32,384 nucleotides of DNA from a candidate division Zixibacteria bacterium SM23_81 (lineage in GTDB: Bacteria; SM23-81), in NCBI GenBank assembly GCA_001304015.1, contig LJUY01000056.1:1-32384 (forward strand), written 5' to 3'. The translations under genes were made by a program, and so were the position numbers. The notes below the pieces were generated by a model. It was not told the origin of the DNA and did not search any database. It saw only the letters and a program-made list of their open reading frames with translations. Below are positions 16,374 to 25,371 of this stretch, piece after piece; positions within the stretch are counted from its first letter, which is position 1; every line of letters begins with the position of its first letter.

Positions 16374-16661
16374 AAATGTAGACAAGTGTGGTGGATCTTC
16401 CTCTTAAGAACACAAAAAAGGCAAATACACCTCGCGCCATGCTCCTATAGCGATCATCGCATTGGATAACTTAAAAAAGGGGCCATCGCCTGTTCGCCTA
16501 AAAAACCTTATGAATCCATGCTTTATGATGGAAAATGGGCGGTTGCCGAAAACCCCGGTTCCAGAGGTGAGGGGGTTCCTTCCTCATCTTGTTAGCATGA
16601 GAAAGCCTGCTTCAAACAATCGGCACCCGCCCGCAGGCGGTAAACGTGAATATGTTCTTGG

Positions 16662-19600
16662 CTATGGATTTCTCTTGGGAGACTCCGTTGGTGCAACATT
16701 GGTCAGAAATTGATCAAACTCCCCCACGCAATTAGAGTTGTCAGACTTATTGCCTCCCGTATCCACTGCTTTCACCACATAGTAGAAGTTCGCCAGGGTG
16801 TCACCCACTGCTCCCGCGTCCAGGTAGGTGGTCTCCGGCGAAGCGGCGATGGAGTCGCCCACCAGATAGGGATCCAAGCCTCGGTAGACGATATAGTACT
16901 CAACCGCTACGTTATCCTCCACAGGACTCCACCACAAAAGAGCGTTTCCGCTTGAGGATTTGCTCCCCGAAATGATATCCAGGGACAGGTCGTTCACTTC
17001 AGCAGGAGGGACGATATCCGCGGTTGCGAATAAGCTGTCGCTCATGTCCCACCCAGTGTTCTTGTGGGCATCGTAAGCCACCACCTTGATCAGAGCGCTA
17101 TCGGAATACAGGGGCGCAACGATCCACGAGTAAGGCGGTAGGTTGGGCTTTCCGCTGGAGATGACATGAGGGAAGCTGTTGCCCCCATCCACAGAAAGCA
17201 GCACGGATACCGAGTCGACGCCCGAGGGGTCCGTGGCCAGCCAGTCGATGTCGTGTTGGGTGCCCACCGGCCAGAGCTCTCCTCCGTTGGGTGCGATGAC
17301 GGCGACCAATGGCGGCTCCTCGTCTCCCTGAAGCCAGCTCAGGATCTTCTCCATCAGCAGGTCGCGCTCTCCCGCGGTGGGCACGGATTCAAAGGGAATG
17401 GCCATAAAGACCACCTGATAGCCGCTGTCTCCCTCAGCCGGAAAGCGCAGCGCACAGTAGTTCTGCTTCGGCGGCTCGAACTCCTTATCCCGGAAGCGAG
17501 CAGACGTTCCCTCTTTCGGTGGCCGCAACGGCTTTGAGCTCTTGGAAACGGTGGCCTCGAAGATGGCAGCTGCCGAGGCATCGATGACGATGTGGTCGGA
17601 CCAGTTGTAAAAGGGATATGAGAGGACATAGCTCATCCCATCGGTGATAGGGTCCCCGGGAATGCCGGCCGCTTCCTCCACACCCACGTCGTTGGTCCAT
17701 GAGACCACGTGGAGATAGTCTGTTGAGAAGGTCGTGGACGAGCCGATGTCGTAGAGGTAGTCCTGGCTGGAGAGGAACAGAGTGCCGCCGCCATCAAGAT
17801 AGGACATGAGGTTGGCCTCGTCGCTAGAGTTGAGGGTCTCGTAAAAATCGTCCCCCGTGTTCCAGATCACCGTAATATACTCCTCCATGACCGCCAGGCT
17901 GGGTGATCCTTGAGAGGTTACCGTCCAGACATCGTAATCGATGGCCAGGTTATCTAGGGCGTCTGTGAAGTACGTCTCATAGGGATCCCCCTCGTCATCG
18001 TCCACAAAGAGGACCTGTTTCATACCGACTCTGACGGTGAAGGTATCCTGGAAGGCGAAACCTCTGGCCGTGGTCAAAGAGATGGCCAGGGAGGCCTGAG
18101 AGGGCGCGGGGCAGAGGGGATCCACCGAGATGGTGAAGTCCGTCAGGGAGGCTCCCTGATCGCTGGGATTCAGGTCCGGAAAATTCGCCACGGCCGTGAT
18201 GACGCTCACGTAGGGATGCAGAGAAAACAGGGTTCCCGCGATACCCGTGGCTCCCGCTCCCCCGGAGTTCTCGATGGTCACGCTGAGATCGACCGTCTCC
18301 CCTGGGTCGATGCGCCCATCCCCATTGCCCCCTCCGCTGTCGTCGATGAGGTTGGAGACATACTCCAGAATCGGGGCCAGGGCCATCTCGCTGAAATAGG
18401 ACTCCCAAAGGGAATCGCCATCGGTGCACTGGAGCAGAAAATCGATGCGGTGACGGTTGGGAGCCGTCAAATCCAGCTGAAAGACAAAGCCCGTGGCGCC
18501 CATGGCCGAATCAGAGGGAGCTATGGTGCCATAGGCATCCAGCGTGTCGGTGAGCGTGACGTAAGGGTCTGAGCCCTGAAGCCGCAGTGCCCCTTGGACG
18601 GTGAAGGCCGTATCTACCCCATAGTTCATCACCCAGAAAGGGTTCAGCTCAAGGGTCTCTCCCGGGTTAACGACGCCGTCCCCATTTCCGCTGGAGCCTC
18701 CCGACATGTCATCGTCCACGGCGTGTTTGTAGTGGACCACAAAGGCGCCCTCAGGAGGCAGCACTGGGACGGTCTGGGCGTAGCGATGGTGGTCGAACTT
18801 CGTGACGGTGACCACCATAGAACCAGGAGCAGACTGAGGCGTGATGGGCACGTTGACGGTGCTCCCGGTCCCATCGGCGGTGCCGATGATCTCGCCTTCT
18901 ATGGTCAGGGCGATAACCGAGCCATCGTCGGCGGTGACCGGAAAGGAGGTGGCCCCGATGTAAAGCACTCCGGGATGGCTCACCGAAAGGGCTTGCGGCA
19001 CCTCCGAGTACAGGGTCGTAAAGGCGTCGCCATGCATGTGGAACAGATGATAGGTGACAGTCTTTTCGCTTGGATTATACGGCCAGCTGGAGGCCTGCAG
19101 GAAGTACTTCCCTGAGACGTTGGCAAAGCCCGGGCGCAAGTTCTCCGGCCCGGCATTTTTCACCGAGGATGGATAATCGGGCATGAACTCCGGCCACATG
19201 CAATCGTACATGCCCCAGACGTATGTGTCGTTCACAAATGAATAGGAGCTCTCGCTGGCACCGATTAAGCCCAGGGCACCGTGCTCCATGCGGTGGAACT
19301 TCTCCACGAAGCACTCGCTGCTCCAGTTGTACTTGCCGGTGAGACAGTTGATGGTAAAGACGAAGGGCAGCATGGTGTTGGTCAGGCCGTTCAGATCGGT
19401 GTTATCGTAGTCGGGCTCTCCCCAACCTGTCTCCGCACCGTGGTCCCGATGCTGAACGATAAAGCAGCCGGAGTTGATATCGTTGTTCATCCGCGTGGCG
19501 TTGGCCCCCCAATCGGTCAGGTGCGCTGGGGTGGCCGGGATGTAACCCAGCCCGCTGGGCCCGAAATAGTCCACCACCATGTATGTGTTCGGATTGCTGG

Positions 19601-20909
19601 ACCACTGGCTGCCCGGGGTTCCGGAATAGATGGCGTATTCCCGCACCGGTGATTTGCCGTGAACATTGGCCAGAAATCCGTAGATGACCTCCGAGCAGAG
19701 GATGAACCAGCGCTCCGTTTGCCACCCGCCAGCACAAACAGGGTGATCGTAAAATCCTGTGTCAGTATAAGGGTTGCGCTCATAGTCCAAAAACTTATTG
19801 ATCATCACCTCAAGGTCTGTAGCATCCTGGGCTGTGATGCGCGCGAAGTTCATCTCGGGGAGATCATCCCCATCCACATCGGCGTATATGTTATCTGACA
19901 CGCAGTAGCTGTCCCAGATGGGAGAGGTGATGCCATAAGCCTTTCCCGAGCTGGGGTAATCGGAGAGCAGCAACACCGCCACCGGCGGAATGTTCCAGGT
20001 ATTGTAAGCATTGTTGATCCAGCTCTCAATCTGAGAGGCTGAGGAACCGGTCTCTGTGAGGGTGAACACCTCGGTGGAGATTCCCTGCAGGGTGCGCCAG
20101 TGCCGAATGGTGTCAGCCCAGGCAATGAAGTCGGGATCGTCCGGGACGATGATGACGTACTCGTATCCGGTCTCCTTGGCCCCTGTTCTACGATTGAAGT
20201 CCACTTGGGACAGGGCGTTATAATTAATTAGGTTGGCCTCGAGTAATGGATCCCAATAGCGGTTGCGGTAGCGGTCCTCACCAAAGTGGCCATTGCCGCC
20301 TTCGAAGTTGACCCTAACCCGCACATCGGTGTAAACCAGCAGATCTTTGGAGACGGGATTGTACTGAAAGGGAGTGATGCCTAAGATCACTGCGTCCACT
20401 CCACGCATCTTCAGTGGTTGTGATAAAGCGATGGGCTCACGAGGATAATAGTCGTTGGTGCTGTAGATTCCCGGGTCCTTGATGTAGACCAGAGGGGAGT
20501 CGTCACTTTCCTGGGGGATGGGGGGTGCAGGGGCGATGTTCATATCGCGAAGAACCCGGGTTCGAGTCTCCACGATCTCGAGCTTGACGGTGGCCCCCTG
20601 AGGAAGGGCGATGTACCTCCCGGCACTGGGCAGATCAGGTGCGCCGGCGTTGTTGGGCAGCGACACACCAGGGATACCCAGAGTGTGTACCATCTCGCCT
20701 TCTAACTCCTTCTGGTCCATACGCATCGAGCCCATGGAGTAGATGATCTCGACGCCGCTGTCTCTCTGAGAGACCAATTGAAAACCTGGCGGTCCCCAGC
20801 TGCCGTCAAAGGTCAGAGTCTCTGCAGCGCTGAAGCCCGGGATGATCAGGCAGAAAAATCCCAGCAGCAAGAAATAACCTTTCAGCATCCTCACGTTAAT
20901 CCTGGGCAT
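16662..20909 (-). CDS. Secreted C25 (gingipain-like) cysteine protease with Ig-like, GATase-like and FN3 domains
   Basis: This 1415-residue protein has a signal peptide (about 1-29), a propeptide-like region (30-240) and a C25 catalytic domain (about 248-640). The catalytic pair fits gingipain: His490 in HRDHGAETGW and Cys522 in TINCLTGKYN. Next are two Ig-like/CARDB-like domains, each opening with an acidic GNGDG...PGET motif (about 730-810 and 855-930). A flavodoxin/GATase-like domain starting VLFVDDDEG (about 964-1195), a domain starting PNGGELWPVG (about 1207-1298) and an FN3 domain (about 1302-1395) follow. The tail has VGEFD and no FlgD-like sorting domain, unlike classical T9SS gingipains. 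Substrates are unknown; extracellular protein digestion or processing of surface proteins is likely. It has its own sigma-70 promoter and a strong GGGGGGG ribosome site. Confidence 0.9.
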   Translation of the reverse strand: MPRINVRMLKGYFLLLGFFCLIIPGFSAAETLTFDGSWGPPGFQLVSQRDSGVEIIYSMGSMRMDQKELEGEMVHTLGIPGVSLPNNAGAPDLPSAGRYIALPQGATVKLEIVETRTRVLRDMNIAPAPPIPQESDDSPLVYIKDPGIYSTNDYYPREPIALSQPLKMRGVDAVILGITPFQYNPVSKDLLVYTDVRVRVNFEGGNGHFGEDRYRNRYWDPLLEANLINYNALSQVDFNRRTGAKETGYEYVIIVPDDPDFIAWADTIRHWRTLQGISTEVFTLTETGSSASQIESWINNAYNTWNIPPVAVLLLSDYPSSGKAYGITSPIWDSYCVSDNIYADVDGDDLPEMNFARITAQDATDLEVMINKFLDYERNPYTDTGFYDHPVCAGGWQTERWFILCSEVIYGFLANVHGKSPVREYAIYSGTPGSQWSSNPNTYMVVDYFGPSGLGYIPATPAHLTDWGANATRMNNDINSGCFIVQHRDHGAETGWGEPDYDNTDLNGLTNTMLPFVFTINCLTGKYNWSSECFVEKFHRMEHGALGLIGASESSYSFVNDTYVWGMYDCMWPEFMPDYPSSVKNAGPENLRPGFANVSGKYFLQASSWPYNPSEKTVTYHLFHMHGDAFTTLYSEVPQALSVSHPGVLYIGATSFPVTADDGSVIALTIEGEIIGTADGTGSTVNVPITPQSAPGSMVVTVTKFDHHRYAQTVPVLPPEGAFVVHYKHAVDDDMSGGSSGNGDGVVNPGETLELNPFWVMNYGVDTAFTVQGALRLQGSDPYVTLTDTLDAYGTIAPSDSAMGATGFVFQLDLTAPNRHRIDFLLQCTDGDSLWESYFSEMALAPILEYVSNLIDDSGGGNGDGRIDPGETVDLSVTIENSGGAGATGIAGTLFSLHPYVSVITAVANFPDLNPSDQGASLTDFTISVDPLCPAPSQASLAISLTTARGFAFQDTFTVRVGMKQVLFVDDDEGDPYETYFTDALDNLAIDYDVWTVTSQGSPSLAVMEEYITVIWNTGDDFYETLNSSDEANLMSYLDGGGTLFLSSQDYLYDIGSSTTFSTDYLHVVSWTNDVGVEEAAGIPGDPITDGMSYVLSYPFYNWSDHIVIDASAAAIFEATVSKSSKPLRPPKEGTSARFRDKEFEPPKQNYCALRFPAEGDSGYQVVFMAIPFESVPTAGERDLLMEKILSWLQGDEEPPLVAVIAPNGGELWPVGTQHDIDWLATDPSGVDSVSVLLSVDGGNSFPHVISSGKPNLPPYSWIVAPLYSDSALIKVVAYDAHKNTGWDMSDSLFATADIVPPAEVNDLSLDIISGSKSSSGNALLWWSPVEDNVAVEYYIVYRGLDPYLVGDSIAASPETTYLDAGAVGDTLANFYYVVKAVDTGGNKSDNSNCVGEFDQFLTNVAPTESPKRNP

Positions 20910-21354
20910 GGAATCCCCCCCTTGAAAACGGGTTGCGGTGAAAAAAGAAGCCGCCCTCAGATCTTTAACGAACCACTCCCATGTTCATGGGCTAAGCCCC
21001 TTTTTCACTCGAGGTCTTCTTCAAAGATCTTGTCACCAAGAGAAAATCTCCTATCATACACATTTTACCAGACAAAGCGATTCTTGTCAAGGAACTTTTA
21101 TTGAGCCATTGATTTTTTTGACTAAAATTGTCGATTTCTGCCCTTTTGCGGTTCGCCAATCGCCACCGTGGCAAGCTTCACCCTCCCGTAAATCCAGGTC
21201 ATCTCTGTGGTGTAGTGTGGGGCTCTTCAAATTCCCTCACCCCTCCATTTTGGCCCTTTGTGTTCTCTTCCGAGGTGATGTCTATCCTACCTGATGCTGC
21301 TCTGAGCCGCATCCTTCCCTCTACCCGTGGGTCCTCAGAACATTTATTTATCAC
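20910..21354. other. Gap holding the C25 promoter and structured leader
   Basis: No gene was recognised. The half next to the C25 gene is its 5' leader of about 145 bases. It has three possible stems on the - strand: 20959-20966 with 21023-21030 (8 bp), 20978-20983 with 20986-20991, and 20989-20992 with 20996-20999. The last two share bases 20989-20991 and exclude each other. The part from about 21100 to 21354 shows nothing recognisable. Confidence 0.45.
21062..21090 (-). promoter_or_regulatory. Sigma-70 promoter of the C25 protease gene
   Basis: On the - strand TTGACA (21090-21085), a 17-base spacer and TAAAAT (21067-21062) form a near-perfect housekeeping promoter directed at the C25 gene. 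The predicted transcript starts near 21055, giving a leader of about 145 bases. Confidence 0.75.
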
Positions 21355-21392
21355 AAAAAGGGGGGCTCTCTCGAAAACTGGAGAGAGCCCCC
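21355..21392 (-). terminator. Intrinsic terminator of the 973-aa tail-fibre-like gene
   Basis: GGGGGCTCTCTC (21361-21372) pairs perfectly with GAGAGAGCCCCC (21381-21392) around an 8-base loop. On the - strand it is followed by TTTTT (21359-21355). It lies 28 bases past the stop and isolates this transcript from the C25 gene. Confidence 0.9.
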
Positions 21393-21420
21393 TTCGTTTG
21401 ACCGGTCTGACCGGTTGCGG

Positions 21421-24342
21421 CTATCTTGCCTCTTTGGACCTGGGTGCCCGATCAGAGGGTGCCTGACCATTGGCGGCAGCGTCTTGTGTATCCGTGATGA
21501 TCTCGGCTGGCCTGCTCTTCATCTCCTCAACAGCATCTAACTGTTCTGGGGGTTTGTAAGGATCAGGCAAAGTAGAGGGATGCGCGCCTACATAGAGCTG
21601 TCCGTTTTCGTAGTACAGTCCCTCACCATTCACGTTGATATTTACATCAGCGTTCAGACCTCTGGAGAGCTTGTTGATATAATCTGCTGAGATGACCTCC
21701 TCGGGCAGCTGGGGATTTTCATACCCGGCGCGGCGTCCTATGGCGATGAAGCTGAAGTCCACAGTGCTTTTGCCCTGGTTGTTTTCCACCACGGTAAATC
21801 CACTGGTTTTAACATCTGAGATGTAAACTCCATTGGTGTTCCCGTGAGGCGTCACCGTGACAATGATGGGCTCCGCAGAGGAAACCGCGTTGGTGAAATT
21901 GTCGCCAAATTCAATCTCACAAGAGCCCTGGGACAAGGTGCCGAATCCGCTGGTCTGCACGGTCACATCTGTGCTCACATTGGTGTAGAGCACGGTGGTG
22001 GAGCTATTCTCGGCATGCTGCAGGTGGACGTCTAAATCGTCCCGGAAAATGGCTCCATGGGAATACAGGCCATAATTGCCGCCCTCGGTATAAGTCCCGT
22101 AAACCTGGCCGTGAATATCGGCGCCGAACAGATCACCCCAGGAGCCCAAGCCCACTCCGATGGCTGTATCGTCCTTACCCACACCGCTTGTATAGCTGGT
22201 GAAATAGCCACCATATTCTGTACCTGCGGAGTTCTGATAACCAAGTGAGCCCCAAACAGCGCCGGTGTGTTTTCCACCTAAGCAGCCGCCACTACGGTTA
22301 AAATCCAGATAAGAAAATCCGCCGACAGCAAAGGTATACGGATTGCCATAATAGTTATAGCCTTTAACTGCACCCAGCGTCGTAGCGTAGCTATAACCCG
22401 TCCCATCCTCTCCAGAAGCATCGGTTCCATATCCATAAATGGCATAGTCCCCGGGGTCGGTGGTTACCAAATTGCCATAGAAACAGTTGCTGCTTGTGGC
22501 TACATAACCATAATTGCCATCGACGTGGCTACCATAGACACCAGAACTGCTGCTTCCCAAAAGGCCATTGTTGCCACTGTTGTGTTCGCCATAAGCACCG
22601 TAGAGTGACGTGCCCAAATCGCCGAAATTGGAATTTGAATTGTTTATGCCTCGAACACCGATACCGCTGGCATGATAGTTTCTTCCATAGACAGCGTAAC
22701 CGGATCCGTTGTTGAAGCCATAAACGCCATAGCTACTTGCGCCCGCAGACGAGGAGGTGAGTCCGGAGGATAGGCCCCAGGTGTTGCCAGCATAGTTGTT
22801 GTCAATATAAACTGCCGCCAAGGGAGTATTGCTGTCGATGTCCAGAACATTGGCAGGAGATGTGGAGTTCCAGAATGTCTCTGCAGACGAATTGTTTGTT
22901 GCCTCCATATCTAAGTAACCCATGGCGGAGTGATCCCCCCAGCCAAAGGCTGTGTTCCAGTTGCTGGAGTGCCCTCCTGTGGCCTGGATGACACCGTTCA
23001 CATCCAGCTTTGTCGCCGGATTCGATATCCCGACGCCCACATTGCCATTGCTCAAGACGGTCAGCTTGTCCGAATTGTCTGTGGCGAACCGCATATTGTC
23101 ACCGTTGTGATCATAAAAAATCCAACCTATGGCCTCGTCATCGGAATCCCCAAACTGAATTCCCTGAGGGTATGTATTCGGAGTAAGAAAGTTTATCGTC
23201 GAAGTATTATTACCCTCGATGACCAGCTTGGCGGCACTATTTGACGTTACGGTTCCCGCGGACCCGCCGTAAATGTGCAGCAGGCCCTCTGGCGCGTTCG
23301 TCCCGATGCCTATGTTGCCTGGGACGACAGAATACATGTCGTTGCCCGCAATTGACCAATCTCCATCAGGCAAGGCAACTGGCGCCTGCCAGGTGCCCAC
23401 TCCAGTGGCATCTGCGGTTAACACATGTCCAGGGGTTGCGCTGGTGGACATCTTGAAGCCCGTCATCTGGGCTGTCCCCTCGACGTGCAATTTGTTGGCT
23501 GGATTTGTGGTACCGATGCCCACATTGCCGTCATTCTTCAGGACCAATTGATCCATATGTCCTGAGGGATAGACACCCAATATGAAATCTCTGGCAGTTC
23601 CTCCTCCAGTCTTAGCCGAATACAGCCGCTGATAAGCTGGCGGCGCGTCGCTATAATCCGCTATAAGAGCGTATTCCCCCGCTTCATTTCTCATGCTTAC
23701 CCTGCCAAACACATCGAATTTGGTGTTGAGGGATTGCCCCGGGTCTGTCGTCCCAATGCCTACATTGCCATCCATATGATACACATCGTCGCCACTCACC
23801 TCCCAATCAACGTCTGGCTGAGTAAACATGGCCGTGTCGGCATGAACGGCATGATCGGCTTCCACGGCATAATCTGCCGTCGCAGCATGATCAGCTTCCT
23901 GAGAACGGATGCCGTAGGCCACGCTGACAAGAGGCTTACGAGGAGAAAGAACCTCGGCGCCCACCTCCGTCTGCAGCCACAGGGCCGAACCGTCGAACAA
24001 ACCCGTGGGAAGCGAGGTGTTCTCTCCCAGAACGACACTGAACAATCCGTCTATGACGGGCACATCCGCATGAATCTCAGACCAAAGTTCAGCTCCTGCC
24101 GTCTTCGCATCGAAGAATCGAAAGGTCATCTCCAACGTATCGGTGACCGCCGAGGAGTCAGAGGCGTGGGTCAGATGCCCCTGGTAGTTCAGCTTGTTGG
24201 GAACGGACTTGGAACCGTCCACCGTGCGAACCTGACCCTCAAGGCCCAGGTCTCTGTTCGATGCGGTCACATGGGTCGCTGAGAAAAGGGCGCCGAGCAG
24301 AACGACCAGCGCCAGCCCCATTACAAAAGTCTTGGTTCTCAT
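21421..24342 (-). CDS. Secreted tail-fibre-like adhesin with GNVGIGTT repeats and a Gly/Tyr-rich region
   Basis: This 973-residue protein has a signal peptide (about 1-28) and an N-terminal domain (about 46-145) opening PNKLNYQGHLT. A coil-like AxxADHAxxAD stretch follows (150-172). Four copies of a GN(V/I)G(I/V)G motif lie near 192, 272, 342 and 433, each followed by a KLHVEG-like strand; such repeats are typical of trimeric fibre proteins. Residues about 515-770 are rich in YGVYG, YGAYG and GVYG units. The C-terminal part (780-930) looks globular and ends in a charged, probably disordered tail. No endosialidase-type S74 chaperone and no FlgD-like sorting domain are seen. It is likely a surface or matrix fibre. 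It shares its N-terminal plan with the gene at 30603-32384. It starts 49 bases after the preceding stop, so it is probably co-transcribed. Confidence 0.75.
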   Translation of the reverse strand: MRTKTFVMGLALVVLLGALFSATHVTASNRDLGLEGQVRTVDGSKSVPNKLNYQGHLTHASDSSAVTDTLEMTFRFFDAKTAGAELWSEIHADVPVIDGLFSVVLGENTSLPTGLFDGSALWLQTEVGAEVLSPRKPLVSVAYGIRSQEADHAATADYAVEADHAVHADTAMFTQPDVDWEVSGDDVYHMDGNVGIGTTDPGQSLNTKFDVFGRVSMRNEAGEYALIADYSDAPPAYQRLYSAKTGGGTARDFILGVYPSGHMDQLVLKNDGNVGIGTTNPANKLHVEGTAQMTGFKMSTSATPGHVLTADATGVGTWQAPVALPDGDWSIAGNDMYSVVPGNIGIGTNAPEGLLHIYGGSAGTVTSNSAAKLVIEGNNTSTINFLTPNTYPQGIQFGDSDDEAIGWIFYDHNGDNMRFATDNSDKLTVLSNGNVGVGISNPATKLDVNGVIQATGGHSSNWNTAFGWGDHSAMGYLDMEATNNSSAETFWNSTSPANVLDIDSNTPLAAVYIDNNYAGNTWGLSSGLTSSSAGASSYGVYGFNNGSGYAVYGRNYHASGIGVRGINNSNSNFGDLGTSLYGAYGEHNSGNNGLLGSSSSGVYGSHVDGNYGYVATSSNCFYGNLVTTDPGDYAIYGYGTDASGEDGTGYSYATTLGAVKGYNYYGNPYTFAVGGFSYLDFNRSGGCLGGKHTGAVWGSLGYQNSAGTEYGGYFTSYTSGVGKDDTAIGVGLGSWGDLFGADIHGQVYGTYTEGGNYGLYSHGAIFRDDLDVHLQHAENSSTTVLYTNVSTDVTVQTSGFGTLSQGSCEIEFGDNFTNAVSSAEPIIVTVTPHGNTNGVYISDVKTSGFTVVENNQGKSTVDFSFIAIGRRAGYENPQLPEEVISADYINKLSRGLNADVNINVNGEGLYYENGQLYVGAHPSTLPDPYKPPEQLDAVEEMKSRPAEIITDTQDAAANGQAPSDRAPRSKEAR

Positions 24343-24391
24343 GGCATACCTCCCAAAGGTAAAGGATCATTGGCCAAAAACATTTCATCTG

Positions 24392-24949
24392 CTATTTCAG
24401 CAGAAGCATCTTGCGTACTTGCCGAAACTCACCGGCGACCAGCTGATAGAAGTAGACGCCACTGGCCACTGGGCAGCCCGTCTGGTCAATGCCATTCCAA
24501 CTGACCAGGTATTTGCCAGGAGCCTGATCCTCATCCACCAGTTTGTGAACCACCTGGCCGAGCACGTTGAAGACCATCAGGCTCACATGTCCGGCACTGG
24601 GTAGCTGATAACTTATGTTCGTCTCAGGGTTAAATGGATTTGGGTAATTCTGGAACAGGACATATTCGCTGGGCAAAGGCTCACTGTTCTCTTCCTCCTG
24701 GGCAAAGACCACTTGGCCCCAGCGAGACCATCCCCAGAAACCACCCCACTCGATGTGGTCAGTTCCCACACTCTGGCCGAGGGCTACCTGCCCTGTGCAA
24801 AAGTCTAGCATATAGCTGGCCGACTCGACATGCCCTCCGCCCTCGCTGAGCACATCTTTAACCAGCAGGTAGCCACCCTGGGCTGCAGTGGTGACCAACA
24901 GAACCAGGCAGACCAGAGAAAGTACCGATTGGCATAGAACCTTTCTCAC
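24392..24949 (-). CDS. Small secreted protein with FlgD-like C-terminal sorting domain
   Basis: This 185-residue protein has a signal peptide (1-24). The N-terminal module (about 25-78) has the pattern SASYMLDFCTGQ, then GQSVG, then WGGFWGW. The FlgD-like/T9SS-type C-terminal domain (about 100-185) has FQNYPNPFNPETNISYQLP, VFNVLGQ, VASGVYFYQL and KMLLLK. The N-terminal module resembles that of the product of 25372-25938 (SSANFIVKSTLGQS then GAGFWYQ). Such short proteins may be cell-surface subunits or sorting-domain carriers; the function is unknown. The start is GTG 24949 with AAAGGGGG about nine bases upstream. A candidate promoter sits just before it. Confidence 0.8.
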   Translation of the reverse strand: MRKVLCQSVLSLVCLVLLVTTAAQGGYLLVKDVLSEGGGHVESASYMLDFCTGQVALGQSVGTDHIEWGGFWGWSRWGQVVFAQEEENSEPLPSEYVLFQNYPNPFNPETNISYQLPSAGHVSLMVFNVLGQVVHKLVDEDQAPGKYLVSWNGIDQTGCPVASGVYFYQLVAGEFRQVRKMLLLK

Positions 24950-24981
24950 GAGCGTTCACCCCCTTTCAACCTTCAATTTCT

Positions 24982-25010
24982 ACAGTATCACCCTAAAAAT
25001 GCACTCTCAA
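24982..25010 (-). promoter_or_regulatory. Candidate sigma-70 promoter for the 24949-21421 transcript
   Basis: On the - strand TTGAGA (25010-25005), a 17-base spacer and TACTGT (24987-24982) resemble a housekeeping promoter. It would give a leader of about 27 bases before GTG 24949. The -10 element is only a fair match. Confidence 0.4.
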
Positions 25011-25263
25011 CAGATGGATACTCTCTCAAGCGGATGATTTCGCATAAGATATTGGTTTGTAATTCATTAAACTGTGTCTAGTGCTCTAGATTCAACGATA
25101 GAACCTCTTTGTTTTTATGTCTTGAGCAAAATCTATACCGATTATTTCACATTTCCCTCTAGACTTCGATTTTTATTCTCTGCCGGCGACAGAGTTGTAG
25201 GGGCGTTACGTCTGTCGGATGTCGTCCAGCGTTTGTCGTCTAAAAAACCACCAACAATCGAAA

Positions 25264-25290
25264 GGGGCGGGTATAAAACCCGCCCTTACA
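25264..25290. repeat. REP-like palindrome, second copy
   Basis: GGGCGGGT (25265-25272) pairs with ACCCGCCC (25278-25285) around loop ATAAA, followed by TTACA. It keeps the outer GGGGCG/CGCCC-TACA frame of the copies at 14804 and 25321 but has a different core. Confidence 0.65.
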
Positions 25291-25313
25291 TTGTGATCAT
25301 GTTTGCCTTGCAT

Positions 25314-25340
25314 AAAAAAAGGGCGCAGCACGCTGCGCCC
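25314..25340 (-). terminator. REP-like palindrome acting as intrinsic terminator of the FN3 gene
   Basis: GGGCGCAGC (25321-25329) and GCTGCGCCC (25332-25340) form a perfect 9-bp stem. On the - strand it runs into seven T residues (25320-25314), 32 bases past the stop at 25372. The palindrome is followed on the + strand by CTACA, as in the other REP-like copies, so the repeat seems to have been recruited as a terminator. Confidence 0.8.
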
Positions 25341-25371
25341 CTACACCCATAATCCTGCTGTGTCAAAACTA

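Larger units (their letters stand above)
16199..16661. other. 463-base gap: Kelch promoter/leader and 3' region of the C25 gene
   Basis: No gene was recognised. On the - strand it holds the untranslated end of the C25 protease gene, with a small CCGCC/GGCGG hairpin at about 16629-16642 and an AACCCC/GGGGTT hairpin near 16550-16580 that could be a weak terminator. It also holds the sigma-54-type promoter at 16358-16373 and a leader of about 150 bases for the Kelch gene. Confidence 0.5.
24950..25371. other. 422-base gap with REP-like repeats, a terminator and a candidate promoter
   Basis: No gene was recognised. From the right it holds the terminator of the FN3 protein gene (25314-25340), a second palindrome (25264-25285), a half copy GTAGGGGCG at 25197-25205, an AT-rich stretch without recognisable signals (about 25011-25190) and the candidate promoter at 24982-25010. 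Confidence 0.5.

Noticed and set aside
20910-21060. Cyclic di-GMP or other known riboswitch before the C25 gene
   Set aside because: I could not match the conserved core bases of any class; only generic stems are visible.
21421-24342. Prophage tail-fibre gene
   Set aside because: It has an ordinary Sec signal peptide, lies among secreted bacterial proteins, and no capsid, terminase, tail tape or integrase gene is near.
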